Of a stretch of 64,000 nucleotides of DNA, positions 29,884-40,960 are shown one piece after another. Where the stretch lies: the NCBI GenBank assembly GCA_014529385.2, contig CM043946.1, forward strand, positions 18,232,077 to 18,296,076, written 5' to 3'. The notes beneath the pieces were generated by a model, which saw only the letters and a list, made by a program, of their open reading frames with translations, was not told where the DNA came from and ran no database searches. A program made the translations under genes and the position numbers. This DNA is from Adiantum capillus-veneris (taxonomy: Eukaryota; Streptophyta; Polypodiopsida; Polypodiales; Pteridaceae). Each line of letters begins with the position of its first letter. Within the stretch, counting starts at the first letter, position 1.

Positions 29884-30756
29884 CTAACAGCAATCGGCAT
29901 GAGCGTGGAGAAAATCTTGGCGTTCTTTATCAAGTTCAGGCATATTTGTCCTATCCTCATCACTCAACTCTTTCAAAAAGATTGAGTAAACAAATAGAGT
30001 GGATTTCATTAACTTTGAAATGGCCGAAGCCGATACAATAGGGACAGACTCGCCCTTAAGTTTAATATCAAGTACAACGGTTTTGCCCTTCTCTGTGGTC
30101 AATGTCGCTTTCCTCGCCCGATAGTCGACCATGGCGTTGTTCTTGTGGTACCAGGGAATTCCCAAGAGGACATCACAACCTTCCAAAGGCATTGTGTAAA
30201 AGTCCTCATGCCCCAAATACCCCTGACAATGCAGCTGAAGTTTGCCAATGACAGGTGTAATAGCTACGTCCCTGTCGGGTGCCGCTAGAACTGCCTCTGC
30301 AAGTGGTCCCATCCGATCGGGTGTGATCTTGAGCCGCGCCGCCAATTCTGGTGAAATGAAGTTGGCCTTGGCTCCTCCATCGAAGAAGATCAGGGCTTCT
30401 TGGTCTTTCACTTTGCCCCAAGCACGACAAAGTTCTGTACTCTCGTCCATCGTGCTGGGATCGGTACCCATGCAATGTGGAAACAGTCTTGTTTTCATCT
30501 TGCCTTTTCTTCCACGTTCCTCAGCTGCTCTCGAACTCTCAGGTCTCTCGTCATCCTTGCCATTCTGTTCTTTCTGTGCCTTTTTAGGGCACTTCACGGA
30601 GATATGTCCAGTTTCTCCGCATCCAAAGCACTTCCCTTCCCTGATGTAGCGAGCTCTCTCCTGAGAAGTGAGTTTGGGTGATATATCTTTCTTTTCTGGA
30701 TTGCTCTTTCTCTTTCTACTTTCATTTGTTGAAGTCTGTTCGGCTCTTTGTGTCAT
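29884..30756 (-). pseudogene. CV1 gag C-terminus and protease
   Basis: The 290-codon frame has a CCHC knuckle, CFGCGETGHISVKC (about residue 43), a lysine/glutamate linker, and a retropepsin with LIFFDGGAKANFISPELAA and CDVLLGIPWYHKNNA. D-G-G replaces the usual D-S/T-G. It joins in frame with 48405 across the AT1 insertion (TSD GTCAT). The protease body looks intact. Confidence 0.8.
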
Positions 30757-31029
30757 TGTAGCGCGGATAATGTGTCGTGCTCTCTACAGTGTGGGTGCCC
30801 CTCAGTGCAATGTGCGTGACAATCTCACTCAAACAAATGGAAACTCTCTCAAACAGAATGAAACACAGAAAACAATGGATAACAACAGAGACACAACAGT
30901 GGACCAGAACATGTGGACTCGACTAGCTCAAAGAACCATGTACAGACTCTGGCGTGGCAGCACACTCAGCTCCAGCCCAGGACTCACAGATACAAAATGG
31001 GGGTGTCGAGGCTCAGATGTGCAGGGATG
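30757..31029 (-). repeat. AT1 3' LTR
   Basis: Starts TGTAGCGCGG and ends GCAGGGATG on the plus strand. It matches 48129-48400 with one inserted A and a few substitutions. The ends are not the canonical TG...CA; the TSD fixes the outer edge. Confidence 0.8.
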
Positions 31030-31489
31030 GTGAAGCAGTGCTCTGTGTAAGACTCGCTACCTAGACGATGACTCGACCATCTATAAAAGATAATGATAAT
31101 GACCCAACGGCTACTACTCATAGATACAATCATAAAGAGCCACCAACGGCTCATAAATGTCAGCCAGCTAAGTGTGACCTGGCCACATGTCCACTAGGCC
31201 ACCATCCGTATCCCTGCCACGTGGCACTGCCTAGAGTGTCCGTCCAGTGTGAATAGACCAGACCAACTGTACTAACTGTAACTGTGTCCTGTATAGCAGG
31301 GACACTGTAGCGTGCTACAGGTTGCCCGCCACAAGACCGCTCACCGTCTCGGTGAGAGCCAAACACTGAATGAAACTGCAAAAGTAACTATATGTACAAT
31401 GAAAGGTGGGGCATGAGCACAGTCATGTCACCCAAGGGAAAGTGTCGTCGCCACTGCTGCTCCAGAAGTATCCGGATCGGGGAGAGCCA
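31030..31489. other. AT1 3' non-coding stretch
   Basis: About 460 bp between the 3' LTR and the stop of the 678-codon ORF. No ORF, no clear polypurine tract beside the LTR on the minus strand. TATAAAAG at 31083-31090 is on the plus strand. A CCACGTGGC site lies near 31218. Nothing more can be assigned. Confidence 0.5.
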
Positions 31490-33526
31490 TCAGATCGATT
31501 GTGTAACGATGCGGTTGCTGGACTGTGCTCTGCATAACCTTACTTCCTGTGGTTGGAGCAGTGCAGCAGATGGAAGCACCTGCCCTGAAGTGGACTCCAG
31601 ACGCCTAGTAACACAACCATGGCGGTGTGCACCAGCAACACCGTGACAGCAAGGAACACTCTGGCTCTGCATGTGTGGCATATGGACCTGAGACCCCTGC
31701 TGAGTAAAGTACTGGAACTTGGGCTGTGGGTAGTGCCCCATGAACTGTTGAGAGGGCTGAGAGGGACCTGCTGGTGCTGCAAAGCCGGCTGGATTCTGGA
31801 CCTGTATTCCTGACCCAGTACATCCATATCCCACAGGAGCTTGGGTAGGCCTGTTACCATACATAAGCATTTCTTGAAATCCCTGCACCTGTGCTTTTAG
31901 GTCATCAATAATCCTTGACTTTATCTTTAATGCTTGCTGTAGTGCAAAAATCGTTGCATCTCGATATGCGATGGCACTCTCGGCAACCCGCAGAGATCCC
32001 TCCATAGCTGCGTATGTGACGGAGTGACGCAGGTGCGTTGCAGCTAGCTGCTCTGCGCCTAGCTCGATGGTGGCAATAGCAGCTCTGGAGTCCTGAAGTA
32101 ACTTCTCTGAAAGCTGAAACAGAGAAGTGGAGTCGGTCACACCTGAAGATCCCTCAGATGCATGTGATGCTGGAGGGCTCACATGTTGCACAGCCGGCGA
32201 GCTAGAAGTAGGTACAGTTGGTGTAGTAGGTGCCTTTGAGATTGTTGTTGTAGGTGGAGAGAGAGATATGTTGACCGGTGTATGAGTGAAGATGGGAGAA
32301 GAAGGAAGAGGATCCTGTATGGGTGAAGTGACCATCCTGTCCTGAGGAGCGGCAGTAGACACTGGCGTCGGCACAGCAGAACCAGGGGTAGAAGTAGACG
32401 TGTGACGCTGAAAATGTACCCTAGTCTGCTGGCTCTCAGAAACTGGCAAGGTGAGTAGAGACTTCACTGTATCCTTCACCACTTTCGCCTTGATCTTCTT
32501 TTTCTTGGTGACTGTGGGGTCAACTTGCATACTCACGGATTTCCTTTTCCCTTTCGAGGTTCCTTGCTCCTCATCCACTTCATTTGGGTTAATAGGTATG
32601 TTTATGACCCATGCCAAGAGAGGTGCTGCAAAACATTCAAAACTTAACTGCACAGTCTGCACTTGGGCCCGAAATCTTTTAGCCCTAGTCTGCAAAGAGC
32701 TCAAGAGAATCTGGTGGAATCCACAAGGGATAGTGTGGATTAAACAGTAGAGCTCCTCGCAGTGGGAGAAGGTAGTGAGAAGATCAGTTCTTTCCTTGTC
32801 TTCTTTGGCATCTCGAGCCAGAAAGTAATACCTGAAGATTGCAAGAAGCCGTCTGTTTCGCTCATAATCCGGGTGATCCGAACTCAGTAGCTCTTGACAT
32901 GCTTGAATTGTCGCATCCTTGGACAACAAAGAGAAAGTGCGAGTAGTAGGCTTCACAGCTAGAAAGTTGGTCATACCCATGGCATAGCCAAGCCTTGTAG
33001 CTGTTAGCTTGTGACCCCGGACCTTTGGAAAGTCTTTCAACAGTTGATGTATGATCTTTGCTGGAACCGTATCAGGTAAATCTGCATCAGCCAATGCTGT
33101 GAGACCCAGAGTCCGTAGCTGAGCAGTCGAAAGCACCTCACTAAGAGATGGTCGAGGTTGCTGCATATAAAAATTTAATGAGAATGCTGTGGGATTTTTC
33201 GAAGAAGCAGGCCTCTTGATTTCATGAGTGATGATCGACTGCTTTCCTTTCTTCTGAGCCACTTTTGAAGGTTCCTCCTGATCACTGGAAGCACCTGACT
33301 CGGAATTTACATCTGAATCATCATCAAATGTTGCCGAGTCTGCTTTGTAGCTCTCATCACTTGGGTCACTGGAGGTAAAGTCATCTATGCCATGGCTGCT
33401 GCTTGTAGATACTTCCTCTGCTTCGCTCTCTGATTCTGCAACCAGAGCTTTCCTCTTCTTCAACTCTACCTTTCTCTTGCTACTTCCTTCTGGCTGTTTC
33501 TCCTGTTTCTTGCTACCTCCTGCCAT
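31490..33526 (-). CDS. 678-codon ORF of unknown function in AT1
   Basis: The only long fully open frame among the gypsy sequences. The start context CACCATGGC is close to the plant optimum. Visible regions: residues 1-110, disordered, K/E/S-rich with KRKVELKKRK; about 115-330, a helical body with LKDFPKVRGHKLTATRLGYA, LLAIFRYYFLARDAKED and FECFAAPLLAWVI; about 335-360, basic KKKKIKAKVVK, a likely nuclear signal; about 370-470, S/T/P-rich; about 475-560, heptad-like helix (LQQALKIKSRIIDDLKAQVQ); the rest Q/G/P-rich. It lies downstream of integrase in the same orientation. It could be the extra ORF of an Athila/Tat element, or related to the plant-transposon-protein families found in such elements. 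No enzyme motif is seen. Confidence 0.65.
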   Translation of the reverse strand: MAGGSKKQEKQPEGSSKRKVELKKRKALVAESESEAEEVSTSSSHGIDDFTSSDPSDESYKADSATFDDDSDVNSESGASSDQEEPSKVAQKKGKQSIITHEIKRPASSKNPTAFSLNFYMQQPRPSLSEVLSTAQLRTLGLTALADADLPDTVPAKIIHQLLKDFPKVRGHKLTATRLGYAMGMTNFLAVKPTTRTFSLLSKDATIQACQELLSSDHPDYERNRRLLAIFRYYFLARDAKEDKERTDLLTTFSHCEELYCLIHTIPCGFHQILLSSLQTRAKRFRAQVQTVQLSFECFAAPLLAWVINIPINPNEVDEEQGTSKGKRKSVSMQVDPTVTKKKKIKAKVVKDTVKSLLTLPVSESQQTRVHFQRHTSTSTPGSAVPTPVSTAAPQDRMVTSPIQDPLPSSPIFTHTPVNISLSPPTTTISKAPTTPTVPTSSSPAVQHVSPPASHASEGSSGVTDSTSLFQLSEKLLQDSRAAIATIELGAEQLAATHLRHSVTYAAMEGSLRVAESAIAYRDATIFALQQALKIKSRIIDDLKAQVQGFQEMLMYGNRPTQAPVGYGCTGSGIQVQNPAGFAAPAGPSQPSQQFMGHYPQPKFQYFTQQGSQVHMPHMQSQSVPCCHGVAGAHRHGCVTRRLESTSGQVLPSAALLQPQEVRLCRAQSSNRIVTQSI

Positions 33527-35573
33527 GGTGAGGTCCGGGTGGATGACAAAACAGTGAGCAGATTAGTAGACCAGGTGATGGAAAAGCACCACAGATCAGT
33601 CAGATGCAGACCAAGGCGGACTGAGAGGCGGAAGTGAAAAAAATAGACCCGGTGGCCTCGACACCAAGACTATGCACAATGGCTTCATCATGGGGAATAC
33701 ACAATAGGGGCACCACCTAGCAAGATATGCGGCTAGGACGCATACATATACACAATGAAGCATGCATGGAAAACAATTTCAAGATCCACGCCCAAATGTG
33801 GAATGGGGTGGTCGGAGAATAAGGTGAGAGGAGTGGTGAGTGAGTGAGAATGGGCTCGCTACGCGTGTATGTAGTAAGGAAGATAACGAGGTCAGGGATA
33901 CATGCAAGTATGTTCACTTCTCATACAAAAGGTGGCGAATCCGCACACCTTAAGATGGAAGTAGCAAGATGATAGGAATATGAGAGGGAGAGAGAGTGTG
34001 TGTGTGTGGTGGCGAATCCGCACACCTTAACATAAGCAGAAAAAAAATGGCAAGGAACAAGCATATACCATACACAATGAGATGTATCCAAAGCGACACA
34101 AAGTATGGCACCAAGATGGAGTGTGTTGATTGCTTGCAAAAGATGAATACAATAGGTAGCGTATGGCAGGAAAATGAGAAGGGAACAAGATCGTAGGAGA
34201 CATAATGGAGAGATGGGAGTTGATGGCGAGGAATATCATGAGTGTGTCCACCCTTCTTCTTCTTGAAATTGTGCCTTCAACCCTTAATTACAAGTGGTGT
34301 GGAGGTGTGGTGCTCATCTTTTGTGCATGGTGATGGTGATGATGATGGTGTTGTGATTATGTGATTAGGGTTCCTGCTACAAGCATGTAGCACAAGAGTG
34401 TGTATGGATAGGTGTATGTGTGTGTGTGTTCTCTCCTCCCAAGTGAGCTCTCATGGCCTCCTTATATAGGGAAGGAGGGAAGGATTTAGCAATATTTCTA
34501 TTTGAGGTGAGTGTCCCTCTTTGGTGACTAGGAAAATGGGGTGCATGTGACTGTGGCTCCCATCTTGTCTCCTCATTATTTAAAATACCAGAGTCAATAG
34601 AGAGAGAAAAAGAGAGAATGTGGGTAGGATGTAGAGGATAGGAAATATTTACAATAGTTTAGCTTTGGATAGACATAAGCTTATTAGGGAGAGAAGAGAG
34701 AGGTAAGAAAATTATAAGAGAGGTTGTCGAAGGTGGATATTTGTTGGTGAGGATGGATCCTCCAAAAATGGTGATAGAATTACTCTAGACTAGCCAAGAC
34801 CTCATTAAAAGAGCATTGTCTCTTGTAATCATGCTTGAAGACTTGTAGAACCATAGCCATTCTAGAAGGAAGAAAAGTGGGGATGGCCCGTGTCACCATT
34901 ACACGAGAAAACTGGGGTCCACTACAAAAATCATATCTCCGTGTTCATAACTCCAAAAATTCTGAAAAAAATTGAGCTAAAAGTTGAGATCACGAGCTAC
35001 ATCTTTCATGTTGAACGCTCCTTCAGATTCGGGGTTCTTCTTTACTTAAAAAATTTAGCCAAATAATGTATTATTTGTGGTTGCAAAAGTCTTTTGGTGG
35101 TCCCCTTTGAGTGGACTTCTCTCTTGCCTTCAAGTGTAAGCTCCTTCATGTGTATGAAAACATGACCTAGAGTGTTGAAAAGATTGGCAATCATTTAGAT
35201 GGAGGTATTATTGAAATTTGAAAGTGGGGTTGAGGTTTGAAAATGAAAACTAGTGAATAAAATATTTGGTAGAGTGGAATAATATACATACATGAAAAAA
35301 ATATATTAGAAAATACTAGAATATATATATTTAATATTTTTAAGGTCAAAAGAGAGATCAACAAAGAAAGCTTACTTATTATGCTACATCGTGATTGATT
35401 AGCATAAGTATTATTTATTTAATAAAGGTTAAAACGTTTGTGAAAAAGAAAGAAAAAATCAAAAGTAACTTATATAATGGAAAATATTTTGATAAAAGGG
35501 CAAAAATATATGGGGAGGTTCCCATGCATGGAAAAGCTTTCCTCATTAGCCCTCCCCCTAAGGTTAGAGGTAT
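33527..35573. other. 2-kb non-coding spacer, partly AT-rich
   Basis: No gene is recognised. GGTGGCGAATCCGCACACC is repeated at 33931-33949 and 34008-34026. A TG microsatellite lies near 33998-34009 and 34417-34430. Between 34560 and 35520 the sequence becomes AT-rich, unlike the flanking coding parts, with TTATATAGGG near 34465 (possible TATA box on the plus strand). It may contain an LTR or 3' region of TAT1, but no repeat partner was found. Confidence 0.5.
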
Positions 35574-36125
35574 TCATGCCTCTAGCGTTGTACCTGATTC
35601 TTCTTCAATTGAGGTGGAGGAGTCTCCCTCCTCGGGGATTTCCATCATAGGTGTTTGATCAAATCTCAAAAAGTACTGCTTCAACCTCCATCCATTGACA
35701 CGTGTTTTGTGGAGCCTACCATCTGCATCCATCAATCGGTAACTGCCATTGGCGTAGCGCTTTCTAATGACAAATGGCCCTTCCCATCTAGGTGAAAACT
35801 TTTTATCCTTCTTAGTGTCAAACCTGTTATCATACCGTAGGACCAACATACCTTTCTTGAGACCTTTTGCCCTAAGTCCCTTGTTGAAGGTAAGTCGACG
35901 TTGCTCTGCCTGTGCTGCATAATAGTTGATAGTATCTTCTCTGTGTAGTTGAAGCCTCTCTAGATCAAGAATGTGGTTGTGGAGATGAGCATTAGGGCGT
36001 TCCACCTGCCCAGCAAACACCCTGAGACTAGCCAATTGTACTTCAATGGGTAAAATGGCTTCCTTACCAAACACCAAGTGATATGGTGTGAACCCAAGGG
36101 ATGTGCGAAATGAAGTGCGATAAGC
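35574..36125 (-). pseudogene. TAT1 integrase C-terminus
   Basis: After an in-frame TGA (36126-36128) the frame continues AYRTSFRTSLGFTPYHLVFG, then KKGMLVLRYDNRFD, SPRWEGPFVIRKRYANGSYR and MDADGRLHKTRVNGWRLKQY, the beta-barrel end typical of gypsy integrases. It ends with an acidic tail and a natural stop. The TGA lies where the family has tryptophan (LWAYRT), consistent with one G-to-A change. Confidence 0.85.
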
Positions 36126-36128
36126 TCA

Positions 36129-37751
36129 AAGTGCAGCCATAAGATGCTTGTCCCAATCACTTTTGTGATTGTTTATATGCTTAGTGATGATCTTGCAGAT
36201 CATACCATTTACCTTTTCCACCAAACCATTGCATTGTGGGTAGTAGGGAGTTGAGTGTCGTCGTGAGATACCTAACTTCTCCATTAGCTCTCCTACAAGG
36301 TCTTCTCTAAAACCTGGTCCCCTGTCAGAAATTATTTCAAGAGGAGTGCCAAAACGGCAACAAATGTTTTCAAATACGAACTTAGCCACTTCCTTAGCTG
36401 TAATCCGGGTGGTGGCAACTGCTTCAGCCCACCTGGTCATGTAGTCCACACCCATGATGATATAAAATTTACCTGATTGGCTCCTTGGCAAAGGCCCAAT
36501 AGCATCAATTCCCCATTTCTCAAATGGTCCATATGAGATTATAGGAGTCTGTGGCTCATATGTGAGCCTCCTATCCCCTGCCTTTTGACATTCCTTGCAT
36601 GTTTTACACCCATGATGCACATCCCTATGTAGACTAGGCCATATAAACCCGGCTTGTAGAATCTTTCTACTAGTGATGTCAAGTGCAAAGTGTCCTCCGC
36701 AAACACCATCATGGCAACTTGAAATGATTTCAGTGATCTCTCTAGAGAGAGGTACACGCCTAAGAATTTGATCCTTACCCTTGCAGTAGAGGTCGTCATT
36801 GATAAGGCGGTATTTTGTTGCCTTGCGCACAAGCCACTGCTTTTGGCCCTTAGTAAGATCCTTAGGACACTCTCCTGTGTCCAAGAAACTCATGATGTCA
36901 GGCATAGCATCGCTACCTTGGAAGAGAGGCAGCTTCAACTTGATAGCACCCACCACTGAAACATCTTGCAACTTCTCTCTAGCTAGAGCATCTGCTTCTT
37001 GATTTTCTGCTCGAGGGACATGATGTAATTGTACAACTTGAAATTTCCCTAAAAGTTCCTTGACTTTGCGCAAATGGCCTAGCAAGATATGATTTTTACA
37101 AGCCCAAGTTCCTTGTATTTGTTTTATTAAAAGCATGGCATCACCAAATACATTTAACCGTTGAATGCCCTGTGTCACACACCACTCTAACCCAAGAGTT
37201 AAAGCTGCATATTCTGCCTCATTGTTAGAGTGAGAATCCAAGAGATTCCCAATGGAGAAAACCTTGTCTCCTTGCTCGTTGAAGATGACAATGCCTGCTG
37301 CAGCTTTGTCCACTTTCCTCTTGTAGGCTCCATCAAAGAAAAGAGAGTGAGCCTCCTCTACCTTAGGGACTTCCAACACAGGTGTAATATCTTGATCATT
37401 TGGCTTTATCTTTAGCTTCTTTTCATAGTGGCGATGAGTGAGAATACCTCCTAGACTGGCCCTTGTGGAGTTCTCCACTTGCATTGTGTAGTCAAACTCT
37501 TGTAGCCTTGTGAGCCATTTGGAAATCCTAGAAGAAACATCCATGTGCTGCATTACATAAGGAAATACTTCTTCCATTGTTAAGATTATGAATGATCTAG
37601 ACAATAAATAAGAGCGAAATTTGGTGGTAGCAAACATTAATGCAAGCACCATGTGCTCCACTGCCGTGTATCCGTTTTCTGATGGGGTCATCATTCGACT
37701 AGAGAAGTAGATAGGACGCATGAAAGAAGTTTGAGGATCCTTTTGCATCAA
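36129..37751 (-). pseudogene. TAT1 RNase H, second RNase H and integrase
   Basis: Order: degenerate gypsy RNase H (to about 37415; TAVEHMVLALMFATTKFRS, with TMEE in place of TDH); archaeal-type RNase H at about 36950-37345 with all four acids visible (LFFDGAYKRK, NNEAEYAALTLGLEW, VFGDAMLLIKQI, ENQEADALA); integrase zinc domain (HFALDITSRKIL, CKTCKECQKAG); integrase core with WGIDAIGPLP, ISDRGPGF and NGLVEKVNG (D-D-E). The frame is open for 541 codons. The gypsy RNase H has lost its catalytic residues and probably acts as a connection domain; the second is expected to be the working enzyme. Confidence 0.85.
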
Positions 37752-37883
37752 TACAGTCCCAAGTGTGTCATTGCCAACACTAGGGTTTACATCAAATGGC
37801 TCGTCCCACTTTGGAGGTGCTATGGTGGGAAGTGAAGCTAGAATTTGTTTTACCTCATTGAATTGTTGTTCATTTTCTTCACT

Positions 37884-39125
37884 TTAAGTGAAGATCTCTT
37901 GATGGGTAACTTTTTGTAAAGGGAGAACCACTTGGGAGAGCAAGTGAATGAACCTACTCAAATACCTCACCTTTTGAAGAAAAGAGACCAATTGCTTTGT
38001 TGTGGTGGGAGAGGTCAAAGCCACCAAGGCTTGAACCTTGCTTGGGTCAGCTTCAATGCCGTTGGCCGGGATCACATGGCCAAGAAGAGTAACCTTGCTT
38101 TCACCAATGTGGCATTTCTCCACATTGAGTTGGCCACCCAAAGCTTGTAGCCTAGCTAGACCTTCATAAACTCTCTCCAAATGAAGAGAGCGAGAGCTAT
38201 AGATACAAAAGTCATCAATAAAAACATGGATTGATTTTCCAAAGAATGGTTGAAAAACAAATGTCACATATCGCTGAAAAGTGGCTGGAGCATTAGTGAG
38301 ACCAAAAGGCATAACTCTGTAAGCAAAACATCCCCATGGTGTGATGAAGGTTGTCTTCTTTTGATCTTCTTCAGCGATGCTAATTTGGAAGTAGCTTGAG
38401 TACCCATCACATACCGTGTAGCGCTCATGTCCTGCTACCTCATTGAGTATTTCGTCTTGAAAAGGAAGAGGAAAATGGTCCCTCTTTGTGGCTGCATTAA
38501 GAGGCTTGTAATCAACACAAACCCTCCACTTACCATTCTTCTTTGGTTTGACTACCACTGGAGAAACCCACTCTGAGTCTTCAACAGGATAGATAAAACC
38601 GGCTTCTAGCAATTTCCTCACCTCTTTGAGTAGGGCGTCTTGTTGAATTACTCCTAGCCGCCTGAGCTTCTGTACTACAGGTTTACTTCCCTCCTTGAGC
38701 TGAATGTGATGTTGAACTACTGTGATGCCAGTGATTTTATCATATTCATCAATGAACAATGTGGTAAAATTACTTAGCATCAAAATATAATCTTCACGCT
38801 CCTTCCCACACAACTCACTAGAGAGCATTTGATGTAGCTTACTTGCTTCTACCAAAGGTTGTATACCTGGTGTCTCCCCTTGGCTTGATGATGAGGCATC
38901 AGGTTGCTCCATCTTCTTAGGGTCCTTGAGAATGATCCCCATCACCTCAATGCTACTGTCACTTTCTTCACTCACTGTTGACTCCTCCTCTGAAGTGGTT
39001 GAAGAGTCACCACTAGAAAACTCATCCTCGGAGGTTTCTAGATCCATGTCGCGTTGTTGACCTATCTTCATGTCGTAAAGTATTGGCCTTCCTTTTGCAT
39101 CCTTCATCTGGATTATGCCGGTGTC
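37884..39125 (-). pseudogene. TAT1 reverse transcriptase
   Basis: The frame follows an in-frame TGA at 39126. After an acidic spacer come WRVCVDYKPLNAATKRDHFP, RYTVCDGYSSYFQISIAEED, MPFGLTNAPATFQRY and VFIDDFCIYS, so the catalytic pair FIDD is intact, then LLGHVI and SRFIHLL. In the third motif the usual LDGYSGY reads CDGYSSY; the first catalytic Asp is kept. A TAA at 37884 ends the frame within the connection to RNase H, which continues in the same frame. Confidence 0.85.
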
Positions 39126-40334
39126 TCAGTCCTGCTTAGCTCTCATAGCCATAAGCGAAGGCCTCCCTAGAATGATAGGATAGCCCTCCCCTTTGTGTGG
39201 CATGACAAAGATGTCCACATCTACCTCGGTGTTGAATGCCTTTATTCTAACTGCATTTATGACACCAACACATTGAACTTTTGAATTATTTGCCATTTTG
39301 GCTCGGCATGGTGCCGGCCGACTCACCTCTAAACCCAAACGGTACATCATTTTTTCACTCATGACGCATATTTGTGCACCACCATCGATGTAGATATTGG
39401 AGATGTGTTGCCCTTTGATGTAAGCATCCATCACTAGTAGTATGTCGTCTAGATTCCTCCCGGAGATAGCCCCAGTTATCTTTGGCTTTGGTCGCCTCGT
39501 GTTAACCATCTTTGTCCATTGTCTCCTCACCCTAGGTGCTAGGTGGAGTAACTGGGGCCAGGTGATTTTTGGGCCCTGCACAGAAACATCTTGAACCAAA
39601 TCATATGGTTTAAAACATTCACCCAAAGAGAAATCTACAATGTCAATTTTACGTCGTGACTTGGACGGCTTTTTGCTAGATTCCCCTTTATTCTTCATCT
39701 TTTCTTCCTTTTGAGAAGATTCACCATGCCTAGCGCGTTTTACCCCAATGGCATCTACTCCTTTAACCTTGGTCTTATCCTCCACCACTTTCTCCTTTCC
39801 CTTACCTTCAAGACTGATGACGCTTACTGTTTGATTGCCAACTGGTGATGGGGGTAAGGGTGGAATGAGAAGTTGTGGTGGTGGTTGTGGTTGAATCGGT
39901 GGTTGTAAGATTTGCACGGGTGGTGCTTGTCGTGGTGCCCTCGGTGGTGGTGGTCTTGCTCTTGGTGGTGAAACTTGGTTTTGTCTGGCTCCTCTGTTGA
40001 AATTCTGCCTCCTTGGTTGTGGACAGTAGTGCATGCCATGACCATCCTCCCCACAATTGTAGCAGTGGTATTCTTGGTTTTGCCTTCGTTGTCCTCTCCC
40101 TTGCTCTTGGTTGCGATTGTGTGCATGCCCTTGTTGTATCAAATGGACTGAGAGATTCTCAAGTTGATTGGTGATTCGGTTGAGCAGGTCTTGCTGATCT
40201 TCAATTGGTTCTTGTGGTTGAATCCTCTGGGCGACTGTTGTAGGTGGTGCTAGAGGTGGTGGGGTCCTAACGGCTTCCTCTCCATCGATATTCCTGGCTT
40301 GTAGGCGCAACTTCTTGTCTTTAAGGCGGGCCAC
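39126..40334 (-). pseudogene. TAT1 gag C-terminus and protease
   Basis: 402 codons: a Q/N/R-rich stretch, a CCHC knuckle HCYNCGEDGHGMHYC (about residue 91), a long proline-rich linker, basic KKPSKSRRK, and a retropepsin with IYIDGGAQICVMSEKM and YPIILGRPSLMAM. The terminal TGA is followed by open sequence in the same frame, so it looks like a point mutation and not a gene end. Confidence 0.8.
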
Positions 40335-40342
40335 TTTAACTG

Positions 40343-40702
40343 CTAGCTCATACGTAGCAGGAAACCTTCCCTTGACCTTCTCTTTAAGAGTTGGCCATAA
40401 CCCCCAGCCACAAACCGATCCTTCTTTAGGAAATCAGGTGCCCCCTCATCCTCTCTTAGCGATGCAACCCATCGCCCCCATAAATCTACAAACTTTGACT
40501 CATATGATACGTATTCCAGCATACTGCCCTGCTTCAACTCTGTCAACAATTGCCATAGCTTCTCTGATGTTGTGCCCTCTCCAAAACGCTTGACAAAGGC
40601 TACCCTTAATAAGTCCCACCGTTCCTTGGTTTCTTGTGCCAAGGCATTGTACCATGATCTTGTCTCCACCTTCATTAGAAGTGGGAAGATGCGTGGAATA
40701 CG
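40343..40702 (-). pseudogene. TAT1 gag core, 5'-truncated
   Basis: Encodes WYNALAQETKERWDLLRVAF, RFGEGTTSEKLWQLLTELKQ and YESKFVDLW, typical of the gag domain of gypsy elements. The open frame continues upstream to 40852, but residues from there to 40703 are T-family LTR sequence read by chance. So the true start is lost. Confidence 0.75.
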
Positions 40703-40960
40703 TATGAGGCTAGGGCTCATTCTCTGGCATGCTTCCTGGAGAAGGTGCAGAGTCTGGAGTACCGGCTTGTACTTTGATGATGCAATATAAAGAAATACCG
40801 AAAGGGGCGCCAAGGTTTGGGGCCAATCCTCTTTGGGGTGGAATTCCGCCACTCCGTGTCACGTGTCGTCTCTCTCTATTTCAGTTCAGTTGTTATTTGA
40901 AGTGCTTAAAGTTGTTCAGTCCGTTCTTTTCTATTGGCACGTGGTGCCCGCCTTGTGACA
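40703..40960 (+). repeat. T-family LTR fragment
   Basis: About 258 bp equal to the 3' end of the T LTR (compare reverse complement of 164-430), ending CCTTGTGACA at 40960. No primer-binding site follows. It joins AT1 integrase on the right and TAT1 gag on the left, so it marks the junction of the two elements. Confidence 0.8.

Larger units (their letters stand above)
35574..40702 (-). mobile_element. TAT1: Tat-like gypsy element (5' end missing)
   Basis: A gag, protease, RT, RNase H, second RNase H and integrase series runs leftwards in what is nearly one reading frame with a few in-frame stops. The second, archaeal-type RNase H between the gypsy RNase H and integrase is known from the Tat clade. 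The gag start is cut by a T-family LTR fragment at 40703 and no LTR of its own is identified. It lies inside AT1, after its integrase. Confidence 0.75.
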
